A stretch of DNA of 64,000 nucleotides from Qipengyuania xiapuensis (GCF_019711395.1 NZ_JAIGNL010000002.1:725001-789000), one strand, 5' to 3'; numbered from the stretch's first letter, positions 46,792-56,254 are shown. Notes: generated from the sequence alone by a model not told the origin. Program-made: numbers and translations.

Positions 46792-47817
46792 ATGTCGATG
46801 AAGTCATTCGGAACCTTGCTGGCCGCCGGCGCACTCGCGCTCGGTCTACCCGCTGTCGCGCAGGCGCAGACTGCCGAGAACAGCTACCAATCCCAGTTCG
46901 ACAACCTGCTGGGTACGGAAGTTCGGGCTCCGCAGGATTTCAACGCGGTCTATGACAACCCGCTCGAAGAACAGATCGCCCGCCTTGCCGATGGTTCGCG
47001 CGGCCGGATCGGCGTCTACGCACTCGACCTGTCGAGCGGACAGGAAATCGATGTCCTTGCCGACCAGCGCTTCCCCATGGCCAGCACCAGCAAGGTCGCG
47101 ATTGCGGCAGTTTACCTCGCGGGCGTGGATGCCGGAAAGTGGTCGCTCACCAGCGAATGGCGCCTGCCGCGCCGCGGCGGAGCCTATCTCACCGCTCGCG
47201 AACACATCGACCTGATGATCAGCAAGAGCTGCAACGCCTGCACCGATGCGATCCTCAACGCGGTCGGCGGCCCGAGCGTCGTCAACAAGTGGATGCGCGA
47301 TGCGGGGATCGAGGGCTTCACGCTTACGCGCGATATCGCGACCCTGATCCGCGAGGACGGCCGGATTGACCCCGCCTCCAGCGTCGACACACGGGACAGC
47401 GCAACGCCCCGCGCGATGGGCCAGCTGCTTGCCGGCCTGTACCAGGGCAAATGGCTCAGCACTTCTTCGCGCGCCGTACTCATGGACGCCATGCGCGCTA
47501 CCACCACCGGCAAGAAGCGCATGCGTTCGGCGCTGCCCGTCAGCGCGGGTCTCGCTCACAAGACCGGCACGCTCAGCCGGACCGCCAGCGACATCGGCAT
47601 TTTCCATACGCCGGATGGCCGCGCCATCGCTGTAGCGATTTACGTCACGGGCCAGAGCCCTTCGATGGCCGTCGAAAACGGCAACCGCGGACGCAAGCTC
47701 GAAGCGCGCCAGATGCGCGATGCGCGCATTTCGACAATTACCGAAGCGCTGTACCGCGGCTTCACCAGGCCGGGCGACGATCGCCGGGTCTGGGCCGACG
47801 CCGATTACGGCGGTTAA
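46792..47817 (+). CDS. Exported serine hydrolase, class A beta-lactamase fold
   Basis: A 341-residue exported protein (signal LLAAGALALGLPAVAQAQ). The penicillin-recognising series is present: Ser98-x-x-Lys101 in MASTSK, S146-C-N148 at the SDN position, and Lys257-Thr-Gly in AHKTGTL. The omega-loop region reads LIREDGRIDP before RDSATPRAM, so the Glu166-x-x-Leu-Asn170 motif of true class A enzymes is only partly recognisable and Asn170 appears to be Asp. It may thus be a peptidase or weak beta-lactamase rather than a resistance enzyme. An upstream insertion (residues 26-60) is unusual. Start at 46792 or 46798. Confidence 0.82.
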   Translation: MSMKSFGTLLAAGALALGLPAVAQAQTAENSYQSQFDNLLGTEVRAPQDFNAVYDNPLEEQIARLADGSRGRIGVYALDLSSGQEIDVLADQRFPMASTSKVAIAAVYLAGVDAGKWSLTSEWRLPRRGGAYLTAREHIDLMISKSCNACTDAILNAVGGPSVVNKWMRDAGIEGFTLTRDIATLIREDGRIDPASSVDTRDSATPRAMGQLLAGLYQGKWLSTSSRAVLMDAMRATTTGKKRMRSALPVSAGLAHKTGTLSRTASDIGIFHTPDGRAIAVAIYVTGQSPSMAVENGNRGRKLEARQMRDARISTITEALYRGFTRPGDDRRVWADADYGG

Positions 47818-47852
47818 TCACGGAAATCATTCTCGCCCGACAGGGCAAAGGA

Positions 47853-47890
47853 AAAGGGCGGCGCCTTGCGGCACCGCCCTTTCCTTTTTC
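47853..47890. terminator. Bidirectional terminator, twin of the rplL terminator
   Basis: The 24-base core at 47856-47879 is the exact reverse complement of 6127-6150. On the minus strand it forms a 10-bp stem with a G-U wobble and GCAA tetraloop followed by TTTTCCTTT, which suits the lipoprotein gene at 47922. On the plus strand TTTCCTTTTT follows, which suits the hydrolase gene. Confidence 0.85.
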
Positions 47891-47921
47891 GAAACGGTAA
47901 TCCGTCGCGAAGCTAGCTGAA

Positions 47922-48161
47922 TTAGTCAGCCTGTGCTTCTGCTTCGGTTTCGCCTTCGACTTCAGCTTCGACTTCAGCAGCAGCTTCGTCAGCTTCAGCA
48001 GCAGCTTCTTCAGCGCCAGCTTCCATAGCTTCCATGTTTGCTTCAGCGTCTGCTTCAGCCGATTCCATGGTTTCTTCAGCTGCGTCTTCGGTAGCTTCCG
48101 AGCAAGCAGCGAGCGAGAGAGCAGCGGCCGAAGCGGCGGCGACGAGAGCGATCTTACGCAT
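47922..48161 (-). CDS. Small acidic lipoprotein, relative of the one at 4502
   Basis: A 79-residue lipoprotein: signal [20 protein letters not shown] with lipobox LAAC, then an Ala/Glu/Asp-only chain with few other residues (AEEAAAEADEAAAEVEAEVE), strongly helix-forming. The signal peptide is nearly that of the lipoprotein at 4502-4723. Function unknown; it could act as an abundant periplasmic spacer or charged surface coat. A short AAGGATTTAAT leader precedes the ATG. Confidence 0.75.
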   Translation of the reverse strand: MRKIALVAAASAAALSLAACSEATEDAAEETMESAEADAEANMEAMEAGAEEAAAEADEAAAEVEAEVEGETEAEAQAD

Positions 48162-48404
48162 AAGATTAAATCCTTAAACAGCGAGTTCTGATTGCGAAGG
48201 GAAAGAGACCCCTACCCCTCGCGCAAGGTCCGACAAATCGGGCCTTACAGTGTCTAAATAGTGGCGGGATTGTGGCGTAGCAAGCGGATTCGCCACATTT
48301 GGCCATGATCTGGCCTCAGTTTGCCGCAATTCCGCCATTTTTCGGCCCACATTTTTCATGGTCTTAGCGCTCCCCAAGGCAGCGACTCGCTGCTAACGCC
48401 TGCC

Positions 48405-51242
48405 ATGATGGCCGATAAGAAGCACCTCTACCTCGTCGACGGGTCCGCCTATATTTTCAGGGCGTACCACCGCCTGCCGCCGCTGACGAACCCCGAAGGC
48501 ACGCCGGTCGGTGCGGTCTACGGCTACACCACCATGCTGTGGAAGCTGGCGGAGGATCTCGACAAGGCCGACGGCCCGACGCACCTTGCCGTGGTGCTCG
48601 ACAAGTCGAGCAAGTCCTTCCGCAACGAGATCTACGACCAGTATAAGGCGAACCGCCCCGATCCGCCCGAGGACCTGGTCCCGCAGTTCCCGCTCATCCG
48701 CGACGCGACGCGCGCCTTCAGCCTGCCGCTGGTCGAAGAGCCCGATGTCGAGGCGGACGACATGATTGCCTCCTATGCCCGCGCAGCGCAGGCGGAAGGC
48801 TGGGACGTCACCATCGTCTCCTCCGACAAGGACCTGATGCAGCTGGTCGGCGAAGAGAACGGCGCGCGGATCGACATGCTCGACACGATGAAGAGCGCGC
48901 GCATCTATATCGAGGAAGTCGAGGAGAAATTCGGCGTGCCGCCCGAGAAGGTTGGCGACGTGCTCGCGCTGATGGGCGATTCGGTCGACAACATCCCGGG
49001 CATTTTCGGCGTCGGCCCGAAGACCGCGAGCAAGCTGATCGCCGAGCACGGCGACCTCACTTCCGCGCTCGACGCGGCTGCGGACATGAAGAAGTCGAAG
49101 CTCAAGGAGCGCCTGCTGGAGCACCGCGCGGATGCCGAGCTCAGCCGCGTGCTCGTCACGCTCAAGGAGGACTGCGGCCTTCCGATCGAGCTTGAGGACA
49201 TGAAGCTTGACGGCGTTCCGCCCGATCCGCTGCGCGCATTCCTGGAGGCCCATGGCTTCACCAGCCTGATGCGCCGGCTCGACAGCGGGAACGGCAGCCC
49301 GGGTCGCCCGACGGACCTCAACCCGGCCAAGCAGGAAACTGCGGGCGCTCCGGCCAGCAGCGAAGGCAATTCGCAGCCCCTTCCGGAGATGCCCGCGATC
49401 GACCGCAGCACCTACGAATGCGTGCAGTCGATGGACCGACTTGAAGAGTGGATCGAACGGGCGCACACCACACGGCTGGTCGCCGTCGATACCGAGACCG
49501 ACAGTCTCGATTCGATCAAGGCCCGCCTCGTCGGCGTCAGCCTCGCGCTCGGCCCGAACGATGCCTGCTACATCCCGCTGGGCCACGGCGGCAGCGACAT
49601 GTTCGCCGAGAAGCCCGAGCAGGTGGACAAGGCCGAAGCGCTGGCCGCGCTCAAGCCGCTGCTCGAGGACGATGCCGTTCTCAAGGTCTTCCAGAACGGC
49701 AAGTACGATCTCAACGTGCTTGCGCGCGAAGGCATCATGGTCGCACCGATCGACGACACCATGATCATCAGTTTCGCCCTCGATGCGGGGCGCGGCGAAG
49801 CCGGTATCGGCGGCGGGCACGGGATGGACGAGCTTGCCCAGCGCCACCTCGGCCACACCTGCCTGAGCTACAAGGAAGTCTGCGGCACCGGGAAGAAGGC
49901 GATTCCCTTCGGCGAAGTGCCGCTCGACAAGGCCACCGAATATGCCGCCGAGGATGCCGACGTCACCTGGCGCCTGCATGCCCACCTGAAACCACGGCTT
50001 GCGACCGAGGGCGGCACGAAGATCTACGAGCGGGTCGACCGCCCGCTCGTTCCTGTCGTTGCCGGCATGGAGCGGCACGGCATCAAGGTCGACCGCACGC
50101 GGCTGGCCAAGCTGTCCGAGGAATTCGCCACCGAGACCTCGCGCCTCGAAGGTGAGATCCACGAGATCGCCGGACAGGAATTCACTGTCGGCAGCCCCAA
50201 GCAGCTCGGCGAAATCCTGTTCGACAAGCTGGGATACAAGGGCGGCAAGAAGGGCAAAAGCGGCCAGTACTCGACCGACCAGTCGGTGCTCGAGCGCCTG
50301 TCGGGTGACGGTGCGGAAATTGCCGACAAGGTCCTCGAATGGCGCCAACTCGCCAAGCTCAAGTCGACCTATACCGATGCGCTGCAGGAAGCGATCAATC
50401 CCGAAACGAAGCGTGTGCACACGAGCTACAGCCTCGTCGGTGCGCAGACCGGGCGGCTCTCGTCGACCGATCCGAACCTGCAGAACATCCCGATCCGCAC
50501 CGAGATCGGTCGCCAGATCCGCGAGGCGTTCGTGGCCGAGGACGGCAATGTCCTGCTCGCCGCCGACTATTCGCAGATCGAGCTGCGGCTGGCCGCACAC
50601 ATGGCCGATGTCGCTCCGCTCAAGGAGGCCTTCGAACACGGCGAGGACATCCACGCGCGCACCGCGACCGAGATGTTCGGCGAGGTCACGCGCGACACCC
50701 GCGCCCGCGCAAAAACGATCAACTTCGCCATCCTCTACGGCATTTCGCGCTGGGGTCTGGCCGGCAGGCTCGGTGTCGAGGCGGACGAAGCGCAGGAGAT
50801 GATCGACACTTATTTCAAGCGCTTCCCGGGCATCCAGAAATACATCCTCCACACGCTCGAAAGCGTGCGCGAACGCGGTTATTCGGAGACGCTCTTCGGC
50901 CGCAAGACCTGGTTTCCCCGCATCAATTCGAAGAACCAGGCCGAACGGCAAGGCAGCGAGCGCGCGGCCATCAACGCACCGATCCAGGGAACCAGCGCCG
51001 ACATCATCAAGCGCGCCATGGTCCGCATGAACCCGGCACTCGACGAGGCTGGCCTCGGCCATGTACGCATGCTCCTCCAGGTGCATGACGAGCTCGTCTT
51101 CGAGCTACCCGAAGGCGATGTCGAGAAGGCTTCCAAGGTGATCGAAGACGTCATGTCCGGCGCCGCCGAACCAGCCGTAAAGCTCTCCGTGCCCCTCGGC
51201 GTGGAGATCGGCACGGGCAAGAGCTGGGGAGCCGCGCACTAG
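48405..51242 (+). CDS. polA: DNA polymerase I
   Basis: A 945-residue enzyme with all three activities. 5'-3' exonuclease at residues 1-290 (HLYLVDGSAYIFRAYH; EADDMIASYARAA; VSSDKDLMQLV). 3'-5' proofreading exonuclease around 355-555 keeps its acidic residues (VAVDTETDSLDS; QNGKYDLNVLA; YAAEDADVTWRL). The polymerase domain has TGRLSSTDPNLQNIPIR, motif A ADYSQIELRLAAH, motif B RARAKTINFAILYG and motif C LLQVHDELVFE. It fills gaps in repair and removes Okazaki primers. Either ATG (48405 or 48408) could start it; the frame extends further upstream without sense. It is followed after 1 bp by the kinase gene. Confidence 0.97.
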   Translation: MMADKKHLYLVDGSAYIFRAYHRLPPLTNPEGTPVGAVYGYTTMLWKLAEDLDKADGPTHLAVVLDKSSKSFRNEIYDQYKANRPDPPEDLVPQFPLIRDATRAFSLPLVEEPDVEADDMIASYARAAQAEGWDVTIVSSDKDLMQLVGEENGARIDMLDTMKSARIYIEEVEEKFGVPPEKVGDVLALMGDSVDNIPGIFGVGPKTASKLIAEHGDLTSALDAAADMKKSKLKERLLEHRADAELSRVLVTLKEDCGLPIELEDMKLDGVPPDPLRAFLEAHGFTSLMRRLDSGNGSPGRPTDLNPAKQETAGAPASSEGNSQPLPEMPAIDRSTYECVQSMDRLEEWIERAHTTRLVAVDTETDSLDSIKARLVGVSLALGPNDACYIPLGHGGSDMFAEKPEQVDKAEALAALKPLLEDDAVLKVFQNGKYDLNVLAREGIMVAPIDDTMIISFALDAGRGEAGIGGGHGMDELAQRHLGHTCLSYKEVCGTGKKAIPFGEVPLDKATEYAAEDADVTWRLHAHLKPRLATEGGTKIYERVDRPLVPVVAGMERHGIKVDRTRLAKLSEEFATETSRLEGEIHEIAGQEFTVGSPKQLGEILFDKLGYKGGKKGKSGQYSTDQSVLERLSGDGAEIADKVLEWRQLAKLKSTYTDALQEAINPETKRVHTSYSLVGAQTGRLSSTDPNLQNIPIRTEIGRQIREAFVAEDGNVLLAADYSQIELRLAAHMADVAPLKEAFEHGEDIHARTATEMFGEVTRDTRARAKTINFAILYGISRWGLAGRLGVEADEAQEMIDTYFKRFPGIQKYILHTLESVRERGYSETLFGRKTWFPRINSKNQAERQGSERAAINAPIQGTSADIIKRAMVRMNPALDEAGLGHVRMLLQVHDELVFELPEGDVEKASKVIEDVMSGAAEPAVKLSVPLGVEIGTGKSWGAAH

Positions 51243-51243
51243 C

Positions 51244-52545
51244 ATGATGACCCAGCGGTTCAGGATGCCGATGCGTTGGCCCAATGCCGTGCTGCTGCTC
51301 TTGATCGGCGGCGCGATGCTCGGCCTCATCTACCTCGTCTATCAGACGGTGGAGGCCGAGAGGGCGGAACGCGATCAGAGCCAGCTGACCTCGGACATCA
51401 TCGAGGAGTTGCAGCGCGTTCACACGGCCGCGCTCAACGGCGAGACGGGGCAGCGTGGGTACCTGATCACGCTCGATCGGCGTTACCTGCGTCCCTACCA
51501 GGAGGGCAGCGAGCAGATCGAACCGGCACTGCGCCGCATGCGCGATCTCTTGGGCGACAATGCCACGACGAGGCAGCAGGAGCTGCTCGACGAGATCGAT
51601 GCGCTCTCGCGTGCGAAGTTCGCCGAGCTTGAGACTTCGGTCTTGCTGCTCGAGGACGGACGCCTCCTGGACGCGCGCCGGCAGGTTCTGACCGACGAGG
51701 GTCAGGAGACGATGGAGCGGCTGCTCCGGGCACTCGGCGAAATGGAGGAGATCGAGCGCGATATCCTTGCCGAACAGGCACGCGACACGGCGCGCATCGA
51801 AGGACGCGTCTTCCCGCTTCTCGCAGGACTGATCTTCCTCCTGCTGCTGGCCATCTTCCTCGGCTCGCGGCTCGTCTCGCGCGCTGCCCGTGCCGAAGCG
51901 GAAGCAGCACAGGCTGCAGCAATCGGCGAAGCCCGTGACCGGGCCGACCTGCTCGCCCGCGAGCTCAATCACAGGGTCAAGAACCTATTCGCCGTGGTGC
52001 TTGCGATCGTCCAGATGAGCGCACGCGACAAGCCGGAGGCTAAGCCGGTCACCGATGCGATCGCCCAGCGCATCCGCGCATTGCTCACTGCGCACGAGGT
52101 CAGCCAGGGCGAACTCGACCGCGAGCTCGCATCGCTCGAAGCGCTGGTCGAGACCTCGCTCGCGCCGTACCGTTCGTCCAAGCATGTCGCGACGATCTCC
52201 GGGCCCGAGGTGCTGCTTCCGGCCAAGCGCATCACCCCGCTCGGCCTTGTTCTGCACGAGCTGACGACCAATGCGGTCAAGTACGGCGCATGGTCGGCGA
52301 ATGGCGAGATCGACGTGAGCTGGACGCGCGACGACGGACTGGTGACACTGGTCTGGAAGGAAACCGGCGTGAAGCTGGACGGGGAACCCGACCGCAAGGG
52401 CTTCGGCAGCCTGCTGATGGAAAGCGCCGCGCGCCAGTTCGGCGGCAGCGTGAAGCGCGAATTCTCCGCGGACGGACTTATCGTCACGATCACGGCTCCG
52501 GATAGCGATATGCCAAGCCTTGCCACCGGCGAGCCGCGCACATAA
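51244..52545 (+). CDS. HWE-type sensor histidine kinase with CHASE3 domain
   Basis: A 433-residue membrane kinase. TM1 at about 15-38 (AVLLLLIGGAMLGLIYLVYQTV), a periplasmic CHASE3 domain to about 180 with HTAALNGETGQRGYLITLDRRYLRPY, TM2 at about 187-207, then a cytoplasmic HWE kinase core: the phospho-acceptor motif ELNHRVKNLFAVV, LHELTTNAVKYGA as the N box and LVWKETG as the WxE motif. The missing classical D/F boxes fit this family, which is common in Sphingomonadales and feeds the PhyR general stress pathway. A cognate regulator is not in the window. It may be cotranscribed with polA. Confidence 0.9.
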   Translation: MMTQRFRMPMRWPNAVLLLLIGGAMLGLIYLVYQTVEAERAERDQSQLTSDIIEELQRVHTAALNGETGQRGYLITLDRRYLRPYQEGSEQIEPALRRMRDLLGDNATTRQQELLDEIDALSRAKFAELETSVLLLEDGRLLDARRQVLTDEGQETMERLLRALGEMEEIERDILAEQARDTARIEGRVFPLLAGLIFLLLLAIFLGSRLVSRAARAEAEAAQAAAIGEARDRADLLARELNHRVKNLFAVVLAIVQMSARDKPEAKPVTDAIAQRIRALLTAHEVSQGELDRELASLEALVETSLAPYRSSKHVATISGPEVLLPAKRITPLGLVLHELTTNAVKYGAWSANGEIDVSWTRDDGLVTLVWKETGVKLDGEPDRKGFGSLLMESAARQFGGSVKREFSADGLIVTITAPDSDMPSLATGEPRT

Positions 52546-52557
52546 CCATTGGCGCGC

Positions 52558-53637
52558 ATGCTGGACCGCTACGACCCGCGCAACTGGCCGATTTCCTATG
52601 AAGGCCTGATCCACACGCTGATCGTGCTCGGCGGGGCACTGGTCGTCGCCTTCCTCGTCCACTGGATCGTCTTTGCAATCCTGCTGCGGCTCACACGGCA
52701 GTCGAGCAGCCCGATCGACGATGTCATCGTGGTCAAGATCCGGCGCCCCATGCGCTGGCTCATGTTCGGCTTTGCCATATCGATTGCAGCGGAAAACGAC
52801 GCGCTCGTCGGGAATGGCTGGGACCATTTTGCCGGATTCCTCACACCGGCACTGATCGGCTGGGTCGCCTTCGCTTTCGTGAAAGGGGTCGCCGCAGGTT
52901 ACGAGCGCCAGATCGAGCTCGAAGGGCGCGAGGTCGAAACGCGGGGCTATCGCACGCGTATCGCGATCCTTTCGCGCACGGCGCGGGTCGCGATCATCGT
53001 CATCACAGTCTCGCTGATCATGTTCAACATTCCGGGCGTGCGCGATATCGGCACGACCATGCTGGCCTCTGCAGGTCTCGCGGCGCTCGCTGTAGGCGCT
53101 GCCGCCCAGCCTGCCTTGAAATCGCTGATCGCCGGCCTCCAGATGGCGTTGACCCAGCCGCTTCGTATCGGCGATCTGGTCAAGGTCGACGGACAGGCGG
53201 GCCGCGTCGAGGAAGTGCGAATGAGCTTCGTGACCGTGCGCACCTGGGACGAGCGCGTCCTCGTGGTGCCGACCAGCCGCTTCCTCGATCAGAGCTTCGA
53301 GAACTGGTCGCGCGTCAGCGAAAAATTGACCGGCCCGGTCATGCTGCACCTCGACCCGGTCGCCCAAATCGAGCCGATCCGCGAAGAGTTCGAACGCTTC
53401 GTGAAGGCGCACGAACTGTGGGACGGGCGCAATCTCGCGCTCCTCATGACCGAGGCCTATCCCGAAAGCATCGAGTTGCGCCTGTCGATGAGCGCAGAAA
53501 CGATCGGCGATTTGTGGACGCTGCGCTGCGAAGTGCGCGAGCACATGCTCGCATGGCTCAGGGAGCACCAGCCCGACGCGCTGATCCGCCACCGTCTCGA
53601 AGTAGAGGCGGCGAACCAGCGCGCCATGGGCAGCTAG
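52558..53637 (+). CDS. MscS-family mechanosensitive channel (second)
   Basis: A 359-residue protein with about four membrane segments, at residues 20-45, 65-80, 90-115 and 140-165. The MscS pore and beta domain follow: TTMLASAGLAALAVGAAAQPALKSLIAGLQMALTQPLRIGDLVKVDGQAGRVEEVRMSFVTVRTWDERVLVVPTS in part. The longer N-terminal portion and the sequence VRDIGTTM set it apart from the MscS at 40733. ATG at 52558 preferred over a TTG at 52549. Its final bases overlap those of the convergent AAA ATPase gene by 4 bp. Confidence 0.9.
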   Translation: MLDRYDPRNWPISYEGLIHTLIVLGGALVVAFLVHWIVFAILLRLTRQSSSPIDDVIVVKIRRPMRWLMFGFAISIAAENDALVGNGWDHFAGFLTPALIGWVAFAFVKGVAAGYERQIELEGREVETRGYRTRIAILSRTARVAIIVITVSLIMFNIPGVRDIGTTMLASAGLAALAVGAAAQPALKSLIAGLQMALTQPLRIGDLVKVDGQAGRVEEVRMSFVTVRTWDERVLVVPTSRFLDQSFENWSRVSEKLTGPVMLHLDPVAQIEPIREEFERFVKAHELWDGRNLALLMTEAYPESIELRLSMSAETIGDLWTLRCEVREHMLAWLREHQPDALIRHRLEVEAANQRAMGS

Positions 53638-55958
53638 CCCTTTTCGTTCGAGTGCTTGCTGTCGCGGGTGCTCTCCAGCATGCCCTCGTGAATGAAGCCG
53701 ATCGGCTGGACCTCGGCCGCACGCTTCTTCAGCTCGCCTCGCATCTTGCGATATTCGGCTTCCATCCGCGTGGTGACAGTGGCGCGGCTGTCCTTGAGCG
53801 CTTCGGTAAAGTCCGCCGCGGTAACTTCCTGCACGTCCCCGCCTGCGCGCTGCAAGGCGTTCAGACCCGCACGACGGACCACGTCCTCCAAATCGGCGCC
53901 GGTGAAGCGCTCGGTTTTCTCGGCGACAGCGCCGAGATCGACGTCGTCCGCGAGCGGCATGTTTGCCGTATGAATACCGAGGATCTGCTTGCGCCCCGGC
54001 TTGTCGGGCGTGCCGACATATACCAGCTCGTCGAAGCGACCCGGCCTCAATAGCGCGGGATCGACCAGCGTAGGGCGGTTCGTGGCACCGATGACCACCA
54101 CCGACTGCAACTCCTCGAGCCCGTCCATCTCGGCAAGGATGGTGTTGACCACGCGCCCTGTCACTTGCGGTTCGCCCTGCCCGCTACCACGGGCAGGTAC
54201 GAGGCTGTCGATCTCGTCGATGAAGATGACGCAGGGCGCCACGGCGCGGGCGCGCTTGAACATGCGGGCAATCTGCTGCTCGCTCTCACCGTACCATTTC
54301 GACAGGAGGTCGCTCGATTTCATCGAGATGAAGTTGGCCTTGGCTTCCTTGGCCACGGCTTTGGCGAGCAGCGTCTTGCCGGTGCCCGGCGGGCCATAGA
54401 GCAGGAAGCCCTTGGCCGGCCTGATCCCGAGCCTGTGGAATGCATCGGGGTTCTTCATCGGCAGCTCGATGCCTTCCTTCAGCTTCTCGATCGCATCGCC
54501 GACACCGCCGATATCGGACCAGCCGACATTGGGCATCTGCACCATGACTTCGCGCATGGCCGAAGGCTGGATACGCTTGAGTGCCGAAAGGAAGTCTTCG
54601 CGCGTCACGCAAAGTTCGTCGAGCACTTCGGGCGGAATGGTCCGCTCGTCGAGATCGATCTTGGGCATGATGCGGCGCACCGCGTCGATGGCGGCTTCGC
54701 GCGACAGCGCGGCGATATCCGCGCCGACGAAACCGTAGGTGGCCTTCGCCAGTTCGGCGAGGTCGACCTTGTCACCCAGCGGCATGCCGCGGGTATGGAT
54801 GCCGAGGATTTCGCGGCGGCCTTTCTCGTCGGGGACGCCGATCACGATCTCGCGGTCGAAGCGGCCCGGACGGCGCAGTGCTTCATCGATCGCATCGGGC
54901 CGGTTGGTGGCCGCGATCACGACAAGGTTCGAACGCGCCTCCAGTCCGTCCATCAGCGTCAACAGCTGGGCGACGAGCCGCTTTTCGGCTTCACCCGGAA
55001 CCCGGTCGCGCTTGGGTGCAATCGAGTCGATCTCGTCGATGAAGATGATAGCGGGCGAAGACTTGCCCGCCTCCTCGAAGACTTCGCGCAGGCGCTTCTC
55101 GCTTTCGCCATATCCCGAGCCCATGATTTCCGGCCCGTTGATGGTGAAGAAATTCGCATCGCTTTCGTTCGCGACGGCCTGTGCGAGGCGCGTCTTGCCG
55201 GTGCCCGGCGGGCCGTGAAGCAGCACGCCCTTAGGCGGGTCCACACCGAGACGGGTGAAGAGCTCGGGATAGCGGAGCGGCAGTTCGACCATCTCGCGCA
55301 GTGCCTGGATGGTGTCGTCGATACCGCCGACATCATCGTAGTTGACGACAGCGCGCGCATCGCGCGGCGCTTCGAATTCGGCGCGCAATTCGACTTCGGT
55401 GTCCTCGTCGATATGGACGATGCCCTTGGGCGTGGTCGAGACGACCGAAAGCCGGATCTGGGTGAGTGCATAGGCGGGCGCGTTGAACATCCGGCGCACT
55501 TCGGGCGGCATGTTCTGCACCGGCTGCTGCCCCGTCGTCGCGACGAGGTCGCCTGCGGTCAGCGGCTTGCGGAAGAAATTGCGCTTCAGCGCCTGGGCCG
55601 GCCCCTGCAATCGCATCTCGCGCTGCGCCGGAGCGAAGATCACGCGGGTCGCCGGTCGCGATTCGACTGCGACCACCTGGACATGCTCTCCCGAACCGAC
55701 TTCGGCATTGCCGCGCTGGAGACCGTCGAGGCGAATGACGTCGAGTGACTGGTCCTCGTCATAGGCCGGCATGGCTATGGCGACCGTGGCGCGCTTGCCG
55801 GTAATCTCGACAGTGTCGCCCTCGGTTATACCGAGCGCCTGGAATGCGGAACGCGGCATGCGGGCGATGCCCTGCCCGCTCTCTTCCTGCCTCGCTGCTG
55901 CGACCTGCAGCCGAACCGTTTTTTCATCTGCCGCCGTCGCAGTGTCAGCATCGGCCAT
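53634..55958 (-). CDS. CDC48/VAT-type AAA ATPase
   Basis: A 774-residue protein with the p97/VAT layout: an N-terminal double-psi barrel domain (ARMPRSAFQALGITEGDTVEITG) and CDC48 N2 domain, then two AAA modules. D1 has GPPGTGKTRLAQAVANE, IIFIDEIDSIAPKR and AATNRPDAIDEALRRPGRFD. D2 has GPPGTGKTLLAKAVAKEAKANF, IFIDEIDSLVPARGS and GATNRPTLVDPALLRPGRFD. Such hexamers unfold proteins and pass them on. CDC48 is typical of archaea and eukaryotes, less so of bacteria. Both modules look fully active. The C-terminus is charged and lacks an obvious HbYX proteasome-docking motif. Confidence 0.94.
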   Translation of the reverse strand: MADADTATAADEKTVRLQVAAARQEESGQGIARMPRSAFQALGITEGDTVEITGKRATVAIAMPAYDEDQSLDVIRLDGLQRGNAEVGSGEHVQVVAVESRPATRVIFAPAQREMRLQGPAQALKRNFFRKPLTAGDLVATTGQQPVQNMPPEVRRMFNAPAYALTQIRLSVVSTTPKGIVHIDEDTEVELRAEFEAPRDARAVVNYDDVGGIDDTIQALREMVELPLRYPELFTRLGVDPPKGVLLHGPPGTGKTRLAQAVANESDANFFTINGPEIMGSGYGESEKRLREVFEEAGKSSPAIIFIDEIDSIAPKRDRVPGEAEKRLVAQLLTLMDGLEARSNLVVIAATNRPDAIDEALRRPGRFDREIVIGVPDEKGRREILGIHTRGMPLGDKVDLAELAKATYGFVGADIAALSREAAIDAVRRIMPKIDLDERTIPPEVLDELCVTREDFLSALKRIQPSAMREVMVQMPNVGWSDIGGVGDAIEKLKEGIELPMKNPDAFHRLGIRPAKGFLLYGPPGTGKTLLAKAVAKEAKANFISMKSSDLLSKWYGESEQQIARMFKRARAVAPCVIFIDEIDSLVPARGSGQGEPQVTGRVVNTILAEMDGLEELQSVVVIGATNRPTLVDPALLRPGRFDELVYVGTPDKPGRKQILGIHTANMPLADDVDLGAVAEKTERFTGADLEDVVRRAGLNALQRAGGDVQEVTAADFTEALKDSRATVTTRMEAEYRKMRGELKKRAAEVQPIGFIHEGMLESTRDSKHSNEKG

Positions 55959-56072
55959 ATGGGGTAAGCTCCCTCGCTTGCGTCATTCTCTTACGCTCCC
56001 AATTGGGTGCGCCTGCAGAAACTACAATGAGGAAGGTCGCCCAGAGGTCCGGCAATCACGGGCTCCGGGCAA

Positions 56073-56105
56073 GAAAAAAGCCCGGCGGGAGAACCCACCG
56101 GGCTT
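56073..56105 (-). terminator. Rho-independent terminator on the minus strand
   Basis: A 12-bp stem AAGCCCGGTGGG / CCCGCCGGGCTT (one wobble) with a 4-base loop, followed by TTTT on the minus strand. It ends transcription of the lipoprotein gene at 56255 or of the candidate sRNA. Confidence 0.9.
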
Positions 56106-56165
56106 GGAAAGTCTTGGGAGAGGATGCCTGAAAGGCAGGCTTTGATATGCTCCCGAGACCCTTTT
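56073..56165 (-). ncRNA. Candidate small RNA or 3'-UTR RNA
   Basis: Read on the minus strand from about 56165, a stem GTCTCGGGAG / CTCCCAAGAC (with an inner GCCTG/CAGGC hairpin) is followed by a CU-rich single strand (CCTCTCCC), then the terminator hairpin at 56073-56105. The two-hairpin, U-tailed, about 90-base layout is that of many alphaproteobacterial sRNAs. It lies downstream of a lipoprotein gene and could be its 3'-UTR. No family is recognised. Confidence 0.35.
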
Positions 56166-56254
56166 TGTGCAAGTGCGAAAAGAACAAGGTTTGTTGAATT
56201 AGGCGCAACTCAAATCGGGCAACTCCATGTTTTTCATAGGCTCGAGGTTTTCGC

